The notes: a model not told the origin generated them from the letters alone. DNA of 64,000 bases from Nitrosopumilus sp. b3 (GCF_014078525.1 NZ_MU078696.1:1-64000), one strand, 5' to 3'; numbered from the stretch's first letter, positions 44,115 to 52,976 are shown. Numbers and translations are program-made.

Positions 44115-46301
44115 CTATCTGTAATATGAGGCAACTAGTTTTTCGCCTAACTTTAGATCTTTTTGTTCTCTGACTTTTTTGACTGCTTCTTCAAAGTGCT
44201 TCATTGTTACTTTGGCATCAATTGTAGTTTTTTCAATATCTTTTGTATCTGGATGTGAATCCAAAAATTCGTGGATTACCAGAGATACTGCTGTATTTGC
44301 AATTGATGCTGTATCTGCACCACTTAGTCCATCAGTTAGATCAGCAATCTTCTCAATGTCTACATGTTGAGGATCACTTGCATCATCAATTATTGGAATT
44401 TTTGCTGCATTAATTTTTAATATGCTCTTTCTACTTTCTTTATCTGGAAGTGGAATTTGAATAATTTTATCAAATCTACCTGGTCTTAATAATGCAGGAT
44501 CTATCATATCTGCCCTATTTGTAGCAGCCAAAACAATAACACCGTGCATGTTTTCCATTCCATCTAATTCTGTAAGTAATTGACTGACAACTCTTTCAGT
44601 AACAGCTGTTTCTCCACCTGCACCTCTGATTGGTGCAATAGAATCTATCTCATCAAAGAAGACAACACATGGGGCAGACTGACGTGCTCTTTTGAAAATC
44701 TCTCTGATTCCTCTTTCTGATTCACCTACCCATTTTGATAAAAGTTCGGGACCTCTAACAGAAACAAAATTTGCTTCACTTTGTGTGGCTACTGCTTTTG
44801 CAAGTAATGTCTTACCTGTTCCACTTGGTCCATGAAGCAAAATTCCTCTTGGCATGTTATGCCCTAATTTATCATAAAGTCCCGGATATTTCATAGGCCA
44901 TTCAACAGCCTCTTGAAGTTCACGTTTAACATCTTCTAATCCTCCAACATCATCCCATTTTACATCCGGATTTTCTATGAAAACTTCTCTCATTCCAGAT
45001 GGCGTTACTTCAATCAAAGCTTTGAGGAAATCATCATTGTTAACGATTAATTTATCTAAAGTTTCAGGTGGAATTTTCTCTTCTTCTAAATTAAGAATAG
45101 GTAGCAATCTTCTCAAGCATTTCATTGCAGCTTCTTTACAGAGATATTCCAAGTCTGCTCCAACATAACCGTGACTGACCGCTGAAATTTTATCAATATT
45201 TACATCATCAGATAGAGGCATGTTTCTACTATGAATTGCAAGAATGTCTTTTCTTCCTTTTTTATCTGGAACTTTAATCTCAATTTCCCTATCAAATCTA
45301 CCTGGTCTTCTAAGTGCAGGATCAATTGCATTTGGTCTGTTTGTTGCAGAAATAACAATTACTTTACCTCTAGCTTCTAGACCATCCATTAATGACAACA
45401 TCTGAGAAACAACTCTTCTTTCAACTTCTCCAGTAACTTCTTCTCTTTTTGGAGCAATGGAATCTATTTCATCCACAAAGATAATTGATGGAGCTTTTTC
45501 TCTTGCCTCTTTGAAAATTTCTCTTAGTCTAGCTTCACTTTCTCCGTAAAACTTACTCATAATTTCAGGACCAGAGATACTGATAAAATGTGCATTACTT
45601 TCATTGGCTACTGCTTTTGCAAGTAATGTCTTACCTGTTCCAGGAGGGCCATACAATAAGACACCTTTTGGTGCTTCTATTCCCAACTTTTCAAAAATCT
45701 CTGGATGTCTTAATGGAAGCTCAATCATCTCTCTGACTTTCTTAATCTCATCTGTTAAACCACCAATGTCTTCATAGGTTACTTGTGGAACTCCACGTAA
45801 TGTTTCTCCTTTTTCTGCAATATGAAAAACAGTTTTTTGAGTCACTAAAACAGCATCTGCTGCGGGAGTAACTCCAATAACTTGAAAAGTTAAACGACCA
45901 CCAAAATATGGTACCATTACATTATCACCTTTAATCAAAGGAACACTTTCTAGGGCATCTGCAAGATATCTTTCATCAATTGGAGGAATTGCTTCTAATG
46001 GAGCAACTACTACTTTTTCTGCAGCAACTGCTTTTATTTTTCTAACAGAAATTGTATCTCCAATGGCAATTCCTGAATTATTTCTTCCAAGCCCATCGAT
46101 TCTAATAATTCCCTTTCCTTCATCAGATGGATACAAAGGAAGGCATTTTGCAACTGTTCTTCTTTTACCTTTAATTTCGATAACATCGCCTGTAGAGGCA
46201 TTTAGAGTATCCATAGAATCATAATCTATTCTGGCTACTCCTCTCCCAACATCTCTGGTATATGCTTCAAGAACTTTGAGAGAAAGACCGCTTTGGCTCA
46301 T
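44115..46301 (-). CDS. cdc48: Cdc48/VCP-type AAA+ ATPase
   Basis: 728-residue double-AAA unfoldase. The N domain (residues 5-95, double-psi barrel, [13 protein letters not shown]) and CDC48 domain 2 precede AAA module D1, with Walker A GPPGTGKT at 218-225 and Walker [16 protein letters not shown]2 has Walker A GPSGTGKT (about 492-499) and Walker [13 protein letters not shown], with an [20 protein letters not shown] sensor region. The C terminus ends SYYR, an HbYX-like tyrosine motif for docking on a proteasome (YYR). It starts at ATG and is divergent from rpl2. Confidence 0.96.
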   Translation of the reverse strand: MSQSGLSLKVLEAYTRDVGRGVARIDYDSMDTLNASTGDVIEIKGKRRTVAKCLPLYPSDEGKGIIRIDGLGRNNSGIAIGDTISVRKIKAVAAEKVVVAPLEAIPPIDERYLADALESVPLIKGDNVMVPYFGGRLTFQVIGVTPAADAVLVTQKTVFHIAEKGETLRGVPQVTYEDIGGLTDEIKKVREMIELPLRHPEIFEKLGIEAPKGVLLYGPPGTGKTLLAKAVANESNAHFISISGPEIMSKFYGESEARLREIFKEAREKAPSIIFVDEIDSIAPKREEVTGEVERRVVSQMLSLMDGLEARGKVIVISATNRPNAIDPALRRPGRFDREIEIKVPDKKGRKDILAIHSRNMPLSDDVNIDKISAVSHGYVGADLEYLCKEAAMKCLRRLLPILNLEEEKIPPETLDKLIVNNDDFLKALIEVTPSGMREVFIENPDVKWDDVGGLEDVKRELQEAVEWPMKYPGLYDKLGHNMPRGILLHGPSGTGKTLLAKAVATQSEANFVSVRGPELLSKWVGESERGIREIFKRARQSAPCVVFFDEIDSIAPIRGAGGETAVTERVVSQLLTELDGMENMHGVIVLAATNRADMIDPALLRPGRFDKIIQIPLPDKESRKSILKINAAKIPIIDDASDPQHVDIEKIADLTDGLSGADTASIANTAVSLVIHEFLDSHPDTKDIEKTTIDAKVTMKHFEEAVKKVREQKDLKLGEKLVASYYR

Positions 46302-46404
46302 ACAGAAATGCCCTCTGTCTAATTTTTATACCTTTGTGGTAATTTTCTTAACTTACAATAGACATCACAAGCTTAAAATCCTCTTTACGTAGGAAACGAT
46401 CAAC

Positions 46405-47139
46405 ATGGGTAAGAGACCATTAGTTCGAAGACGTGGCCGTGGAGGAATGCAGTTTAGATCTACATCTACTGGTAAAGTAGGCTCCAAAGCAAATTATCCT
46501 CGTTTTCCACTTGCAGAACAACATGAAGGAGAAATTATCGATTTGGTTCACGAACGTGGACGAGAAGCACCATTAGCCAAGATTAGATTTGAAGATGGTT
46601 CAGTTTCTTATGTTCCAGCAATTTTGGGAGCTAAAGTAGGTGAAATTTTACAATTTGGATTAAAATCAGAAATTCAGAAAGGCAATGTAATTAGTGTACA
46701 AAATATCCCTGATGGTACAATTGTCTGTAATATTGAAAAGAATTTTGGAGATGGTGGTGCTATTGTTAAATCTGCAGGTACTAATGCAACTATTTTCTCT
46801 CATGGTGATGAGGGAGTTACTGTTAAACTACCATCTGGAAGATTTACTACTCTAAATCCAAAGAATAGAGCAATGATTGGTACTCTAGCTGGTGGTGGAG
46901 CAAGTGAACGACATTTTATGAGTGCAGGTAACAAATGGCGTAGTTTTAAGGCTAAAGGAAAGAAATATCCAATTGTTAGAGGTGTTGCTCAAGCAGCTTA
47001 TGTTCACCCACATGGTGGTGGTCGTCATCAACACGTCGGACAAAGTTCAACTGTTTCAAGAGATGCTCCTCCTGGTGCAAAGGTAGGAAGTATTGCTGCT
47101 AGAAAAACTGGTAGAGCTAGAATTAAAGAAAGGAAATAG
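46405..47139 (+). CDS. rpl2: Ribosomal protein L2
   Basis: 244-residue large-subunit protein at the peptidyl transferase centre. Visible are the GKRPLVRRRGRGG start, IIDLVHERGREAPLAKIRFEDG, and the conserved C-terminal GVAQAAYVHPHGGGRHQ with the functionally important His, followed by a basic tail. It starts at ATG. It is encoded alone here, outside the usual ribosomal protein cluster. The neighbours are cdc48 (divergent) and acylphosphatase (same strand, 49 bases on). Confidence 0.97.
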   Translation: MGKRPLVRRRGRGGMQFRSTSTGKVGSKANYPRFPLAEQHEGEIIDLVHERGREAPLAKIRFEDGSVSYVPAILGAKVGEILQFGLKSEIQKGNVISVQNIPDGTIVCNIEKNFGDGGAIVKSAGTNATIFSHGDEGVTVKLPSGRFTTLNPKNRAMIGTLAGGGASERHFMSAGNKWRSFKAKGKKYPIVRGVAQAAYVHPHGGGRHQHVGQSSTVSRDAPPGAKVGSIAARKTGRARIKERK

Positions 47140-47188
47140 TTTTTCTTTAACCTAAAATTGATTAATGACTCTTTGAAATCTATCTCTA

Positions 47189-47467
47189 ATGTCAAAACAA
47201 CGAATTAGAATTTTTGTAACAGGTAGAGTACAAGGAGTTTTTTTCCGTCAGACATTAAAAGCAAAAGCAAAACAAAACAATGTTTACGGCTGGGTCAAAA
47301 ATTTGAAGGATGGTCGTGTTGAAGCTGTTTTAGAAGGAGACACAGAAAATGTTACTCGATTAATTGAATGGGCTCATGGTGGACCTGCCAATGCAATTGT
47401 TGAAGATATAGAAATACGAAATGAAAAATTCAGTGGAGAATTTTCAAAATTTGATGTAGCGTATTAG
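47189..47467 (+). CDS. acyP: Acylphosphatase
   Basis: 92-residue enzyme that hydrolyses acyl phosphates. The substrate loop GRVQGVFFR carries the catalytic Arg (Arg20), and NNVYGWVKNLKDGRVEAVLEGD contains the catalytic Asn (Asn38). It has normal family length and starts at ATG. The last 4 bases (TTAG) overlap the stop of the convergent gene at 47464. Confidence 0.96.
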   Translation: MSKQRIRIFVTGRVQGVFFRQTLKAKAKQNNVYGWVKNLKDGRVEAVLEGDTENVTRLIEWAHGGPANAIVEDIEIRNEKFSGEFSKFDVAY

Positions 47468-47796
47468 TGAATTTTTTCAAATGCTTCTTTAATCATATTT
47501 CCAAATTCTAAAATATTTTGTTCTTTTCTAATCTCAATAATCCTTATGGGTTCTTTTCTACTTTTTTGAATTTTAATAATTACTCCTTCCCTTTGAGGTT
47601 CTACATCTGCAAACCATCTAAAAGTAATTGATTTACAAAAAACAACTCTATGCATCCTAATATCTTCAACTACATTTTCTCCTAAAGAGAAACAAAATTC
47701 TCTAATGGAATCAAAAAGAGGTAATACTAAACTAGGAATTTGTCTCTTAAAGTCTTCATAATCTCTTTTATTTCCAAATGAGATTATTCCTTCCAT
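47464..47796 (-). CDS. Small protein of possible DUF5655 type
   Basis: 110 residues. A central stretch (LPLFDSIREFCFSLGENVVEDIRMHRVVFCKSITFRWFADVEPQ) resembles the DUF5655 pattern: helix, then a Lys/Arg-containing strand and an Arg-Phe-x-Asp motif. That assignment rests on recall and is tentative. It starts at ATG, 29 bases downstream of the SRP RNA gene on the same strand. It converges with acylphosphatase with a 4-base overlap. The function is unknown. Confidence 0.55.
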   Translation of the reverse strand: MEGIISFGNKRDYEDFKRQIPSLVLPLFDSIREFCFSLGENVVEDIRMHRVVFCKSITFRWFADVEPQREGVIIKIQKSRKEPIRIIEIRKEQNILEFGNMIKEAFEKIH

Positions 47797-47825
47797 GAAT
47801 CTCCTGTTATGATTGAAATTATAAA

Positions 47826-48141
47826 GGTAGTAGATCTGCTGGTTCCAGTCTAGACGAATAGCCCCATTTCAAGGCATACAAGATCCGCCACGTTGACGAG
47901 GAAGCGTGGATGCTCCACCTTAGGATTGCTCCCTCCCGGACCTCATCCCTTTCGATGGTTCGGTCTTAGAAGTTATCCCTTCGGATATTTCTAGTCCTGC
48001 AACCACCCGCCTCGGCGTGATTTCATTTCCGCACACCAAGCGGGAATTACCCATCTAGAGATTTACCCAACAGTTGCTGATCTCTGCATATAGCCGGTTT
48101 CAGAACAGGGCACGGCTGGCACCCTAATCCTACCTACTACC
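47826..48141 (-). ncRNA. ffs: Signal recognition particle RNA (7S)
   Basis: A 316-base G+C-rich block stands out from AT-rich surroundings. Read on the minus strand it starts GGTAGTAGG and ends TACTACC, the closing helix 1 of archaeal SRP RNA. The SRP54-binding helix 8 is visible as GAGGTCCGGGAGGGAGCAAT: a GNRA-type GGGA loop region and the asymmetric AGCA bulge, closed by a CCTAAGG segment. A second hairpin, ATCCGAAGGGAT, fits helix 6 bound by SRP19. A TATA box lies 24-25 bases before the 5' end. It targets ribosomes making membrane and secreted proteins. Confidence 0.93.
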
Positions 48142-48160
48142 ATTAATTCTAAAAAAAGTA

Positions 48161-48170
48161 TGTTATATTT
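48161..48170 (-). promoter_or_regulatory. TATA box for SRP RNA
   Basis: Minus-strand AAATATAACA is centred about 24-25 bases before the predicted first base of the SRP RNA. The spacing supports 48141 as the 5' end. Confidence 0.55.
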
Positions 48171-48173
48171 GCA

Positions 48174-49088
48174 TTAGGTTTGATTTTCTTTAAGTTTTAA
48201 AACTATATTGCAAACTGAGCATATGTTTCCAGTACATTCAGTCCCACATTTTTTACAAGTCGTTTTTTCTTTTGCATTTGAAGTCTTTACAATTTGAGAA
48301 ACTTTGAGAATTGATCGATACAAATTATTTTTAATTCCACTATGCTGAGTTTCAAGAGAATTTAGAAATTCACGAATTTCTGTTCTAATACCTTCATTCA
48401 TGTGTGGACAAGGTTCTGATTGAAATGGAATGTTGTTTGTAAATGCATAAAACACTATTTCAGATTCATAAATTTCACAAAATGGCTTTATTTTTCTTAA
48501 AGAATTTGAGGATGTATCAGGATCCATCCACCCAATCTTTGTTGTATCACCTGATAGCATGTTTATGACAAATGTTTGTAGTGTATCATCTAGATTGTGA
48601 CCAGTTGCTATCACATCTGCACCTACATCCTTTGCAGCATAATCTATTGCTCTTCTCCTAAATGTCCCACATATTGAACATGATGAAGTTTTTTCATTTT
48701 CTCGTAAATCTAGGGCTTCATCTAATGTCAATTCAAAAAGGTCTTTGTATGGATATACTTTATGCTCTACATTAAGTTCGGAACAAAATTTTTCAACAAT
48801 TTCCAAAGCCTCATTTCTATAACCTGGAATTCCTTCATCAATGGTAATTACTATTATTCTAAACTGATGCGTAGATGCCATTTCATGAATAATTTTTAGT
48901 AATGCTAAGGAATCTTTTCCACCAGAAACAGCAACAGCAACTAATTCATTATATTTAATCATGTTATATTTTGAAATAGTCTTAGCAGTTTTTCTAACAA
49001 TAGAATTTGAGAAACATGGTGAGCATAATTTTTGACCTGAATATTTTCTTGTATAGACAGCTGGATTTTGGCAACTATCACATATCAT
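48174..49088 (-). CDS. tRNA 2-thiolation protein (NcsA/TtuA/CTU1 family)
   Basis: 304-residue PP-loop ATPase that activates tRNA uridine for sulfur insertion. An N-terminal zinc finger (CDSCQNPAVY, CSPC) and a C-terminal one (CKKCGTECTGNICSVC) flank the core, which has VSGGKDSLA and ATGHNLDDTLQTF. Two further Cys, in SSCSICGTFRRRA and SEPCPH, match the conserved pair that carries a Fe-S cluster or sulfur. It starts at ATG and its end lies 32 bases upstream of the SRP RNA 5' end on the same strand. Confidence 0.9.
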   Translation of the reverse strand: MICDSCQNPAVYTRKYSGQKLCSPCFSNSIVRKTAKTISKYNMIKYNELVAVAVSGGKDSLALLKIIHEMASTHQFRIIVITIDEGIPGYRNEALEIVEKFCSELNVEHKVYPYKDLFELTLDEALDLRENEKTSSCSICGTFRRRAIDYAAKDVGADVIATGHNLDDTLQTFVINMLSGDTTKIGWMDPDTSSNSLRKIKPFCEIYESEIVFYAFTNNIPFQSEPCPHMNEGIRTEIREFLNSLETQHSGIKNNLYRSILKVSQIVKTSNAKEKTTCKKCGTECTGNICSVCNIVLKLKENQT

Positions 49089-49131
49089 GAATTTCTTGAG
49101 ATTTTTTCATTAATGATTCTTTAGGTGAATT

Positions 49132-50328
49132 CTATATTGTAAACCAACCAGATTTTAAATATGATAATGCAATATTAAGTCCAAATAGGGTAAACGTGAA
49201 TGCATAAATTCCCCACATGACCACATTAACTGATTTATCCGAGATTTTTTTGTCAATAATTGTATGAATGAATTTCCCTCCATCTAATATTGGTAAAGGG
49301 AGCATATTGATTATTCCTATGAAAAATGAAATCATCCATAACCATAACAAAAACATTGAAACATTTGGATCATTCCATGTGATGAAATTCATTATTGGTT
49401 TGTATGCAAATGTATTGTCCCTCATAATTCCAATTAACCCTCTCTCAGGATCTTCTGGGGAAGGAATAATCTCAACCCCAAATTCTAGTGTTTGACTATC
49501 CCTTAACACACTTACAGTTGCTGTTTCACCCGGATTCAAACTGGGAAAATCAATTGGGCTTAAGATCGGTATTCCATTAATTGATGTAATGATATCATTT
49601 GCAAGTAATCCTGCTTGTTCAGCTCCTGAGTTTTCTATAATTGATAAAATCAAAACTCCGTCTGGTAATTCATAAAACGTACTGAGAAGTGGCTCAGGTA
49701 ATACCATCGCAAAAAATGGGTTTGTCAGTAATATTATTCCTAATACAAATGCAAAAATTACATTTGATGTTGCTCCTGCACCAATTACTCTTAACTTTGA
49801 AATCTTTTTTGCCTTATCAAATTCTTCTTCATCTGGTTCAACAAATCCTGCGAACATTGCGATAAATATTGCAAAGCCTCCTGTCTTGATCTTTATTTTT
49901 TCCAAAGCAGCAACTATCCCATGTGCTCCTTCATGAATTACAAGAACAATTGGAATTGATAGTAAAAAGTATGTAATTGATGATGCGGATGTTAATGTCA
50001 CTCCTGGAATAAGAACAGTTAATTCTGAGAATTCAGACTGTGCAACAAAAAAGTTTGATACATTGTTAAGCAAAAACCAAAATGCAAAACCCATCATAAT
50101 AAAACCTGCAATTACACTTGTGTCTGCAAAAACTCTAATTCCTCTTTTTGTTCGAGTGAGAATTTTATTTAGAACTGAGTCGACCCCTCTGTTTTTGTAT
50201 ACTAAACTGTAAGCCTTTATTTCAAAACCATGTTTTTCTAATTTTAGCCCTTTTGCAATTATGACTATTATGACCCAAGCAATTAAGACATAAATTATCG
50301 AATTCTGTGTAATAAAATCAAGTTCCAA
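49132..50328 (-). CDS. Site-2 protease-like membrane metalloprotease (M50) with PDZ domain
   Basis: About 398 residues. Visible are several hydrophobic spans, the zinc motif HEGAHG (HExxH) near residue 134, and a PDZ domain around residues 225-300 (GAEQAGLLANDIITSINGIPI). A second active-site motif, LPLPILDGGKF, lies in a late span. The best start is TTG at 50328 (MELDFITQ). A longer reading to 50409 would run into the divergent cutA gene. The family cuts transmembrane substrates, often regulators. The short divergent region to cutA probably holds both promoters. Confidence 0.85.
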   Translation of the reverse strand: MELDFITQNSIIYVLIAWVIIVIIAKGLKLEKHGFEIKAYSLVYKNRGVDSVLNKILTRTKRGIRVFADTSVIAGFIMMGFAFWFLLNNVSNFFVAQSEFSELTVLIPGVTLTSASSITYFLLSIPIVLVIHEGAHGIVAALEKIKIKTGGFAIFIAMFAGFVEPDEEEFDKAKKISKLRVIGAGATSNVIFAFVLGIILLTNPFFAMVLPEPLLSTFYELPDGVLILSIIENSGAEQAGLLANDIITSINGIPILSPIDFPSLNPGETATVSVLRDSQTLEFGVEIIPSPEDPERGLIGIMRDNTFAYKPIMNFITWNDPNVSMFLLWLWMISFFIGIINMLPLPILDGGKFIHTIIDKKISDKSVNVVMWGIYAFTFTLFGLNIALSYLKSGWFTI

Positions 50329-50371
50329 ACTAATTGTTAATTTTTTAAGGTACGTACATTTATCGGTTACT

Positions 50372-50683
50372 ATGAAACCTACAATAATCATCTCAACATA
50401 TCCCAACAAAAAATCAGTTTCTAAAATTGCAAATGAACTTGTAAAAAATAAGATTGTAGCATGTGTTAATATTTCAAAAATTTCTTCAATTTATTCTTGG
50501 AATGGAAAAATTGAAAATGCATCAGAATATCTTGCTATTTTTAAAACTATGACAAAAAATAAAAAATTGTTAAAAAAGAAAATTTTGGAATCTCATCCTT
50601 ATGATGTTCCAGAAATAGTTGAAGTTGGAATTACTTCAATTAACAAGTCATATCTTAATTGGTTAATTGATTCTTCAAATTAA
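50372..50683 (+). CDS. cutA: CutA divalent-ion tolerance protein
   Basis: 103-residue CutA1 trimer-forming protein. The IIISTYPNKKSVSKIANELVKNKIVACVNI start and the YSWNGKIENASEYLAIFKT strand are the family hallmarks, with the shared VACVN Cys. The link to metal tolerance comes from E. coli; the function in archaea is unsettled. It starts at ATG. The last 4 bases (TTAA) overlap the pelota stop. Confidence 0.95.
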   Translation: MKPTIIISTYPNKKSVSKIANELVKNKIVACVNISKISSIYSWNGKIENASEYLAIFKTMTKNKKLLKKKILESHPYDVPEIVEVGITSINKSYLNWLIDSSN

Positions 50684-51723
50684 GATTCAATTGCATATCG
50701 CAACAAGGAAACTATTCCTCCTAAACCTGAAACTCTAAGACCAATATCTGTTGATGCATCAACACTGTAAATTTTAACTCCTTTATTTTCTGTATCATTG
50801 AGAAAATCCATAATTTTTTGTTCATCATTATCTTGTATTGCTTTATCTGAGAAAACAAGAGATTCAACAGCGCCCATTTGATTTGCATGAAAAGTTTCAT
50901 CAAATCCCATCGTAAACTTTTTACTTTTTTTATTTGCAAGAACCATTACTTCATCAATAATAGATGAAGCCTTGGCTAAGTTACTATCAGACATTATTTC
51001 CTGCATTGCTTGAGATTTTGTGAATGTGTATATCCCATCTTCACCACCCGAATCAATTCCTTCCACTATCTGAATTTTGAATTTTTGTGATTTTTGAATG
51101 AAATTTGCTAATCTTTTTTTAGTTTCACCTGGTCCAAAAATTATTATGGAATCTTCTTTTTTAACAATAGATGATATTGCTTGTTGCACTTGATCAAAGA
51201 ATTTTTCAATATTAAAATTGGTTTTGTATCGTTTACCTCCAGAACCTGAATAAATATTTGGCATAAATTCTAAATGTGTTCCTCTCAATCTTGCAATTCC
51301 ACAGTCAGAAGTATCTATGGCTACAAGTACAAAAGCTATTTGATTATTGTTTGATTCTAAAAGTTTCTTCTCAATTGGTGACCATTTTTTCTTTGAAATT
51401 GTAATTCCATCATTAATTTTTAGAATAAATGAATGGTGTGATCCATGAGGTACTGATTCATTACTTGATTCATAAATAGTGCCACCAACCCTCAACCTGT
51501 CAAGAACATCATCAAGTGAAATTTTTTCCACTGTTAATGCAATTCTCACTTTGATTCTTTCTCCTTTGTCTGGTCTTGAATAATCTTTATCTTGTTTTAG
51601 TACTCTTGTTGTATCCCCAATAACTCTGTCATCTTTTTTAATAATCCGACGTAAATTCAAAAGATCATCTGAATCTTCTGCTATTACTGAAATTGAATTA
51701 TCATCAATAATTTTTGTAATCAT
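50680..51723 (-). CDS. pelA: Pelota (aDom34) mRNA surveillance protein
   Basis: 347-residue release-factor relative that rescues stalled ribosomes with aABCE1 and aEF1A. The N-terminal Sm-like domain spans residues 1-130, with the DDVLDRLRVGGTIYES segment. The central domain (VEKISLDD.. to IIFGPGETKKRL) resembles eRF1 domain 2 without the GGQ motif. The C-terminal domain includes VMVLANKKSKKFTMGFDE and VDASTDIGLRVSGLGGI. It starts at ATG. It is followed upstream by the unassigned gene at 51756 on the same strand. Confidence 0.95.
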   Translation of the reverse strand: MITKIIDDNSISVIAEDSDDLLNLRRIIKKDDRVIGDTTRVLKQDKDYSRPDKGERIKVRIALTVEKISLDDVLDRLRVGGTIYESSNESVPHGSHHSFILKINDGITISKKKWSPIEKKLLESNNNQIAFVLVAIDTSDCGIARLRGTHLEFMPNIYSGSGGKRYKTNFNIEKFFDQVQQAISSIVKKEDSIIIFGPGETKKRLANFIQKSQKFKIQIVEGIDSGGEDGIYTFTKSQAMQEIMSDSNLAKASSIIDEVMVLANKKSKKFTMGFDETFHANQMGAVESLVFSDKAIQDNDEQKIMDFLNDTENKGVKIYSVDASTDIGLRVSGLGGIVSLLRYAIES

Positions 51724-51755
51724 AATAATGGTTTAATCTACAAAAAGAAAAGAGT

Positions 51756-52172
51756 TTAGCCTGTGACTTCGTTTGTCTTTGTTTCTTCTGTTTTTTTCTT
51801 TAGATAATTTTCAACCCAATCTAAAGTAAGAACACCTGATTCAGCTAGATTTGTAAGAGAGTTTGCAGAAGCTTCACCAGAAACTTTACCATTATTTCGT
51901 CTTAATTGACGCCATTTCAAAGATGTGTTCCCACTTTTTGAATTATATATAATCCCTAGAATATCTCTTGCATTTACAAATGTAATATCTCTTATTTTTT
52001 TCAAAGTTACTTTATCAGCTGCTTCTACGTAAATTGCACCAAGATTATCTTCTCTTTCTGCAAACACCTCTGAATCTTCCAAATAACTCCTTGGGGCGTA
52101 GGATTTACAAGTACTTGAAATGATAAATCTTCTAAAACTTTCCAATGAGGCGGGAGTGTCAATTGCAACCAT
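51756..52172 (-). CDS. Hypothetical protein, 138 aa
   Basis: I do not recognise a family. It starts at ATG with MVAIDTPASLESFRRFIISSTCKSYAPRS, has a mixed alpha/beta composition without signal or membrane segment, and ends in a Lys/Glu/Thr-rich tail. A TATA-like GATAAATGG lies about 26 bases upstream on the minus strand, in the region next to the C/D-box sRNA. It precedes pelota in the same direction by 32 bases, so a translation-linked role is possible but unproven. Codon use matches its neighbours. Confidence 0.7.
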   Translation of the reverse strand: MVAIDTPASLESFRRFIISSTCKSYAPRSYLEDSEVFAEREDNLGAIYVEAADKVTLKKIRDITFVNARDILGIIYNSKSGNTSLKWRQLRRNNGKVSGEASANSLTNLAESGVLTLDWVENYLKKKTEETKTNEVTG

Positions 52173-52246
52173 TTTGAAAGATTGAACTATTCGCCATTTA
52201 TCAAGCTTCTTGAAAGACTCAATAGGAATCTGACTGAATTATGCAT

Positions 52247-52307
52247 GCAGGCAGTGATGAACCTATCCCTTTGATATGATGATGAGGATCTTGAGTTCTG
52301 AGCCTGC
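52247..52307 (+). ncRNA. C/D-box sRNA (guide RNA)
   Basis: A 61-base element with every part of an archaeal C/D sRNA. The terminal stem is GCAGGC (52247-52252) paired with GCCTGC (52302-52307). Box C is GTGATGA (52254-52260), box D' TTGA (52271-52274), box C' ATGATGA (52279-52285) and box D CTGA (52298-52301). The guides are ACCTATCCCT (10 bases) before D' and GGATCTTGAGTT (12 bases) before D, both of typical length. It would direct 2'-O-methylation five bases upstream of each D/D' box, at AGGGAUAGGU and AACUCAAGAUCC in the target. A T run follows at 52313. The target RNA is not identified here. Confidence 0.85.
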
Positions 52308-52342
52308 CTTAGGTTTTTAATGATTAATTTGTGTTAAAAAAT

Positions 52343-52762
52343 ATGAAATCCCTTACAGAATATCTTACATTTGAAGTTAAAACACGAAGAGCATTTGTCA
52401 ATATTACAAATGATGTAAGCAATCTTGTAACAAAAAGTAAAGTCAAGGAAGGACTTTGTCTTGTAAATGCTATGCATATTACTGCAAGTGTTTTCATCAA
52501 TGATAATGAGGGAGGACTGCTTCATGATTATGAGAAATGGTTAGAAGGATTGGCCCCTCACGAACCAACCACTCAATATGAACATAACAAAACTGGTGAA
52601 GATAATGCAGATGCTCATCTTAAAAGACAAGTTATGGGAAGAGAGGTTGTTGTTGCAATAACTAATGGAAAATTAGATTTTGGACCATGGGAAGAAATTT
52701 TCTATGGTGAATTTGATGGTAAACGACCAAAAAGAGTTTTGGTTAAAATTATTGGTGACTAA
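52343..52762 (+). CDS. YjbQ family protein (UPF0047)
   Basis: 139 residues from ATG 52343. The GTG at 52331 is less likely, because the AT-rich box TTTTTAATG lies about 26 bases before the ATG. Family blocks are [37 protein letters not shown] and [16 protein letters not shown], with the conserved His and Asp residues. Some family members have weak thiamine-phosphate-synthase activity; the physiological role is unclear. It lies 36 bases downstream of the C/D sRNA. Its stop directly abuts the stop of the convergent miniprotein. Confidence 0.93.
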   Translation: MKSLTEYLTFEVKTRRAFVNITNDVSNLVTKSKVKEGLCLVNAMHITASVFINDNEGGLLHDYEKWLEGLAPHEPTTQYEHNKTGEDNADAHLKRQVMGREVVVAITNGKLDFGPWEEIFYGEFDGKRPKRVLVKIIGD

Positions 52763-52927
52763 TCATCCAAAGTCTGCATCACGCTTTTGACTTTGTGATT
52801 CATTCTTTCTTGCAGCGGCTCTGAATTCTTCATCGTGATTTTGAGGTCCATGACCACATTTTACACATGCAATTTTGAATCCATCTTCATTTTTCTCATA
52901 AGTTTCACAGCCACAGAAGCATGCCAT
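52763..52927 (-). CDS. Cys-rich miniprotein (54 aa)
   Basis: 54-residue protein starting MACFCGCETYEKNEDGFKIACVKCGHGPQNH. The Cys arrangement (Cys3, 5, 7 and Cys21, Cys24) plus His suggests one zinc site. The C-terminal half is a charged helix with many Arg, Lys and Asp. It starts at ATG with a TATA-like GATATATC about 26 bases upstream. Its stop abuts the YjbQ stop with no gap. Family not recognised; a nucleic-acid-binding role would be inference. Confidence 0.7.
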   Translation of the reverse strand: MACFCGCETYEKNEDGFKIACVKCGHGPQNHDEEFRAAARKNESQSQKRDADFG

Positions 52928-52976
52928 GAATCAATTTAGTTTTTAAGATGATATATCTTTTGGGATGTAATTTTCG

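Noticed and set aside
47826-48141. rRNA fragment or RNase P RNA
   Set aside because: The G+C-rich block first suggested a broken rRNA. The pairing ends, the helix 8 AGCA bulge with its GNRA-like loop and the helix 6 hairpin fit SRP RNA instead.
50329-50409. Longer N terminus for the M50 protease
   Set aside because: It would overlap the start of divergent cutA and its promoter; the added residues are not family-like.
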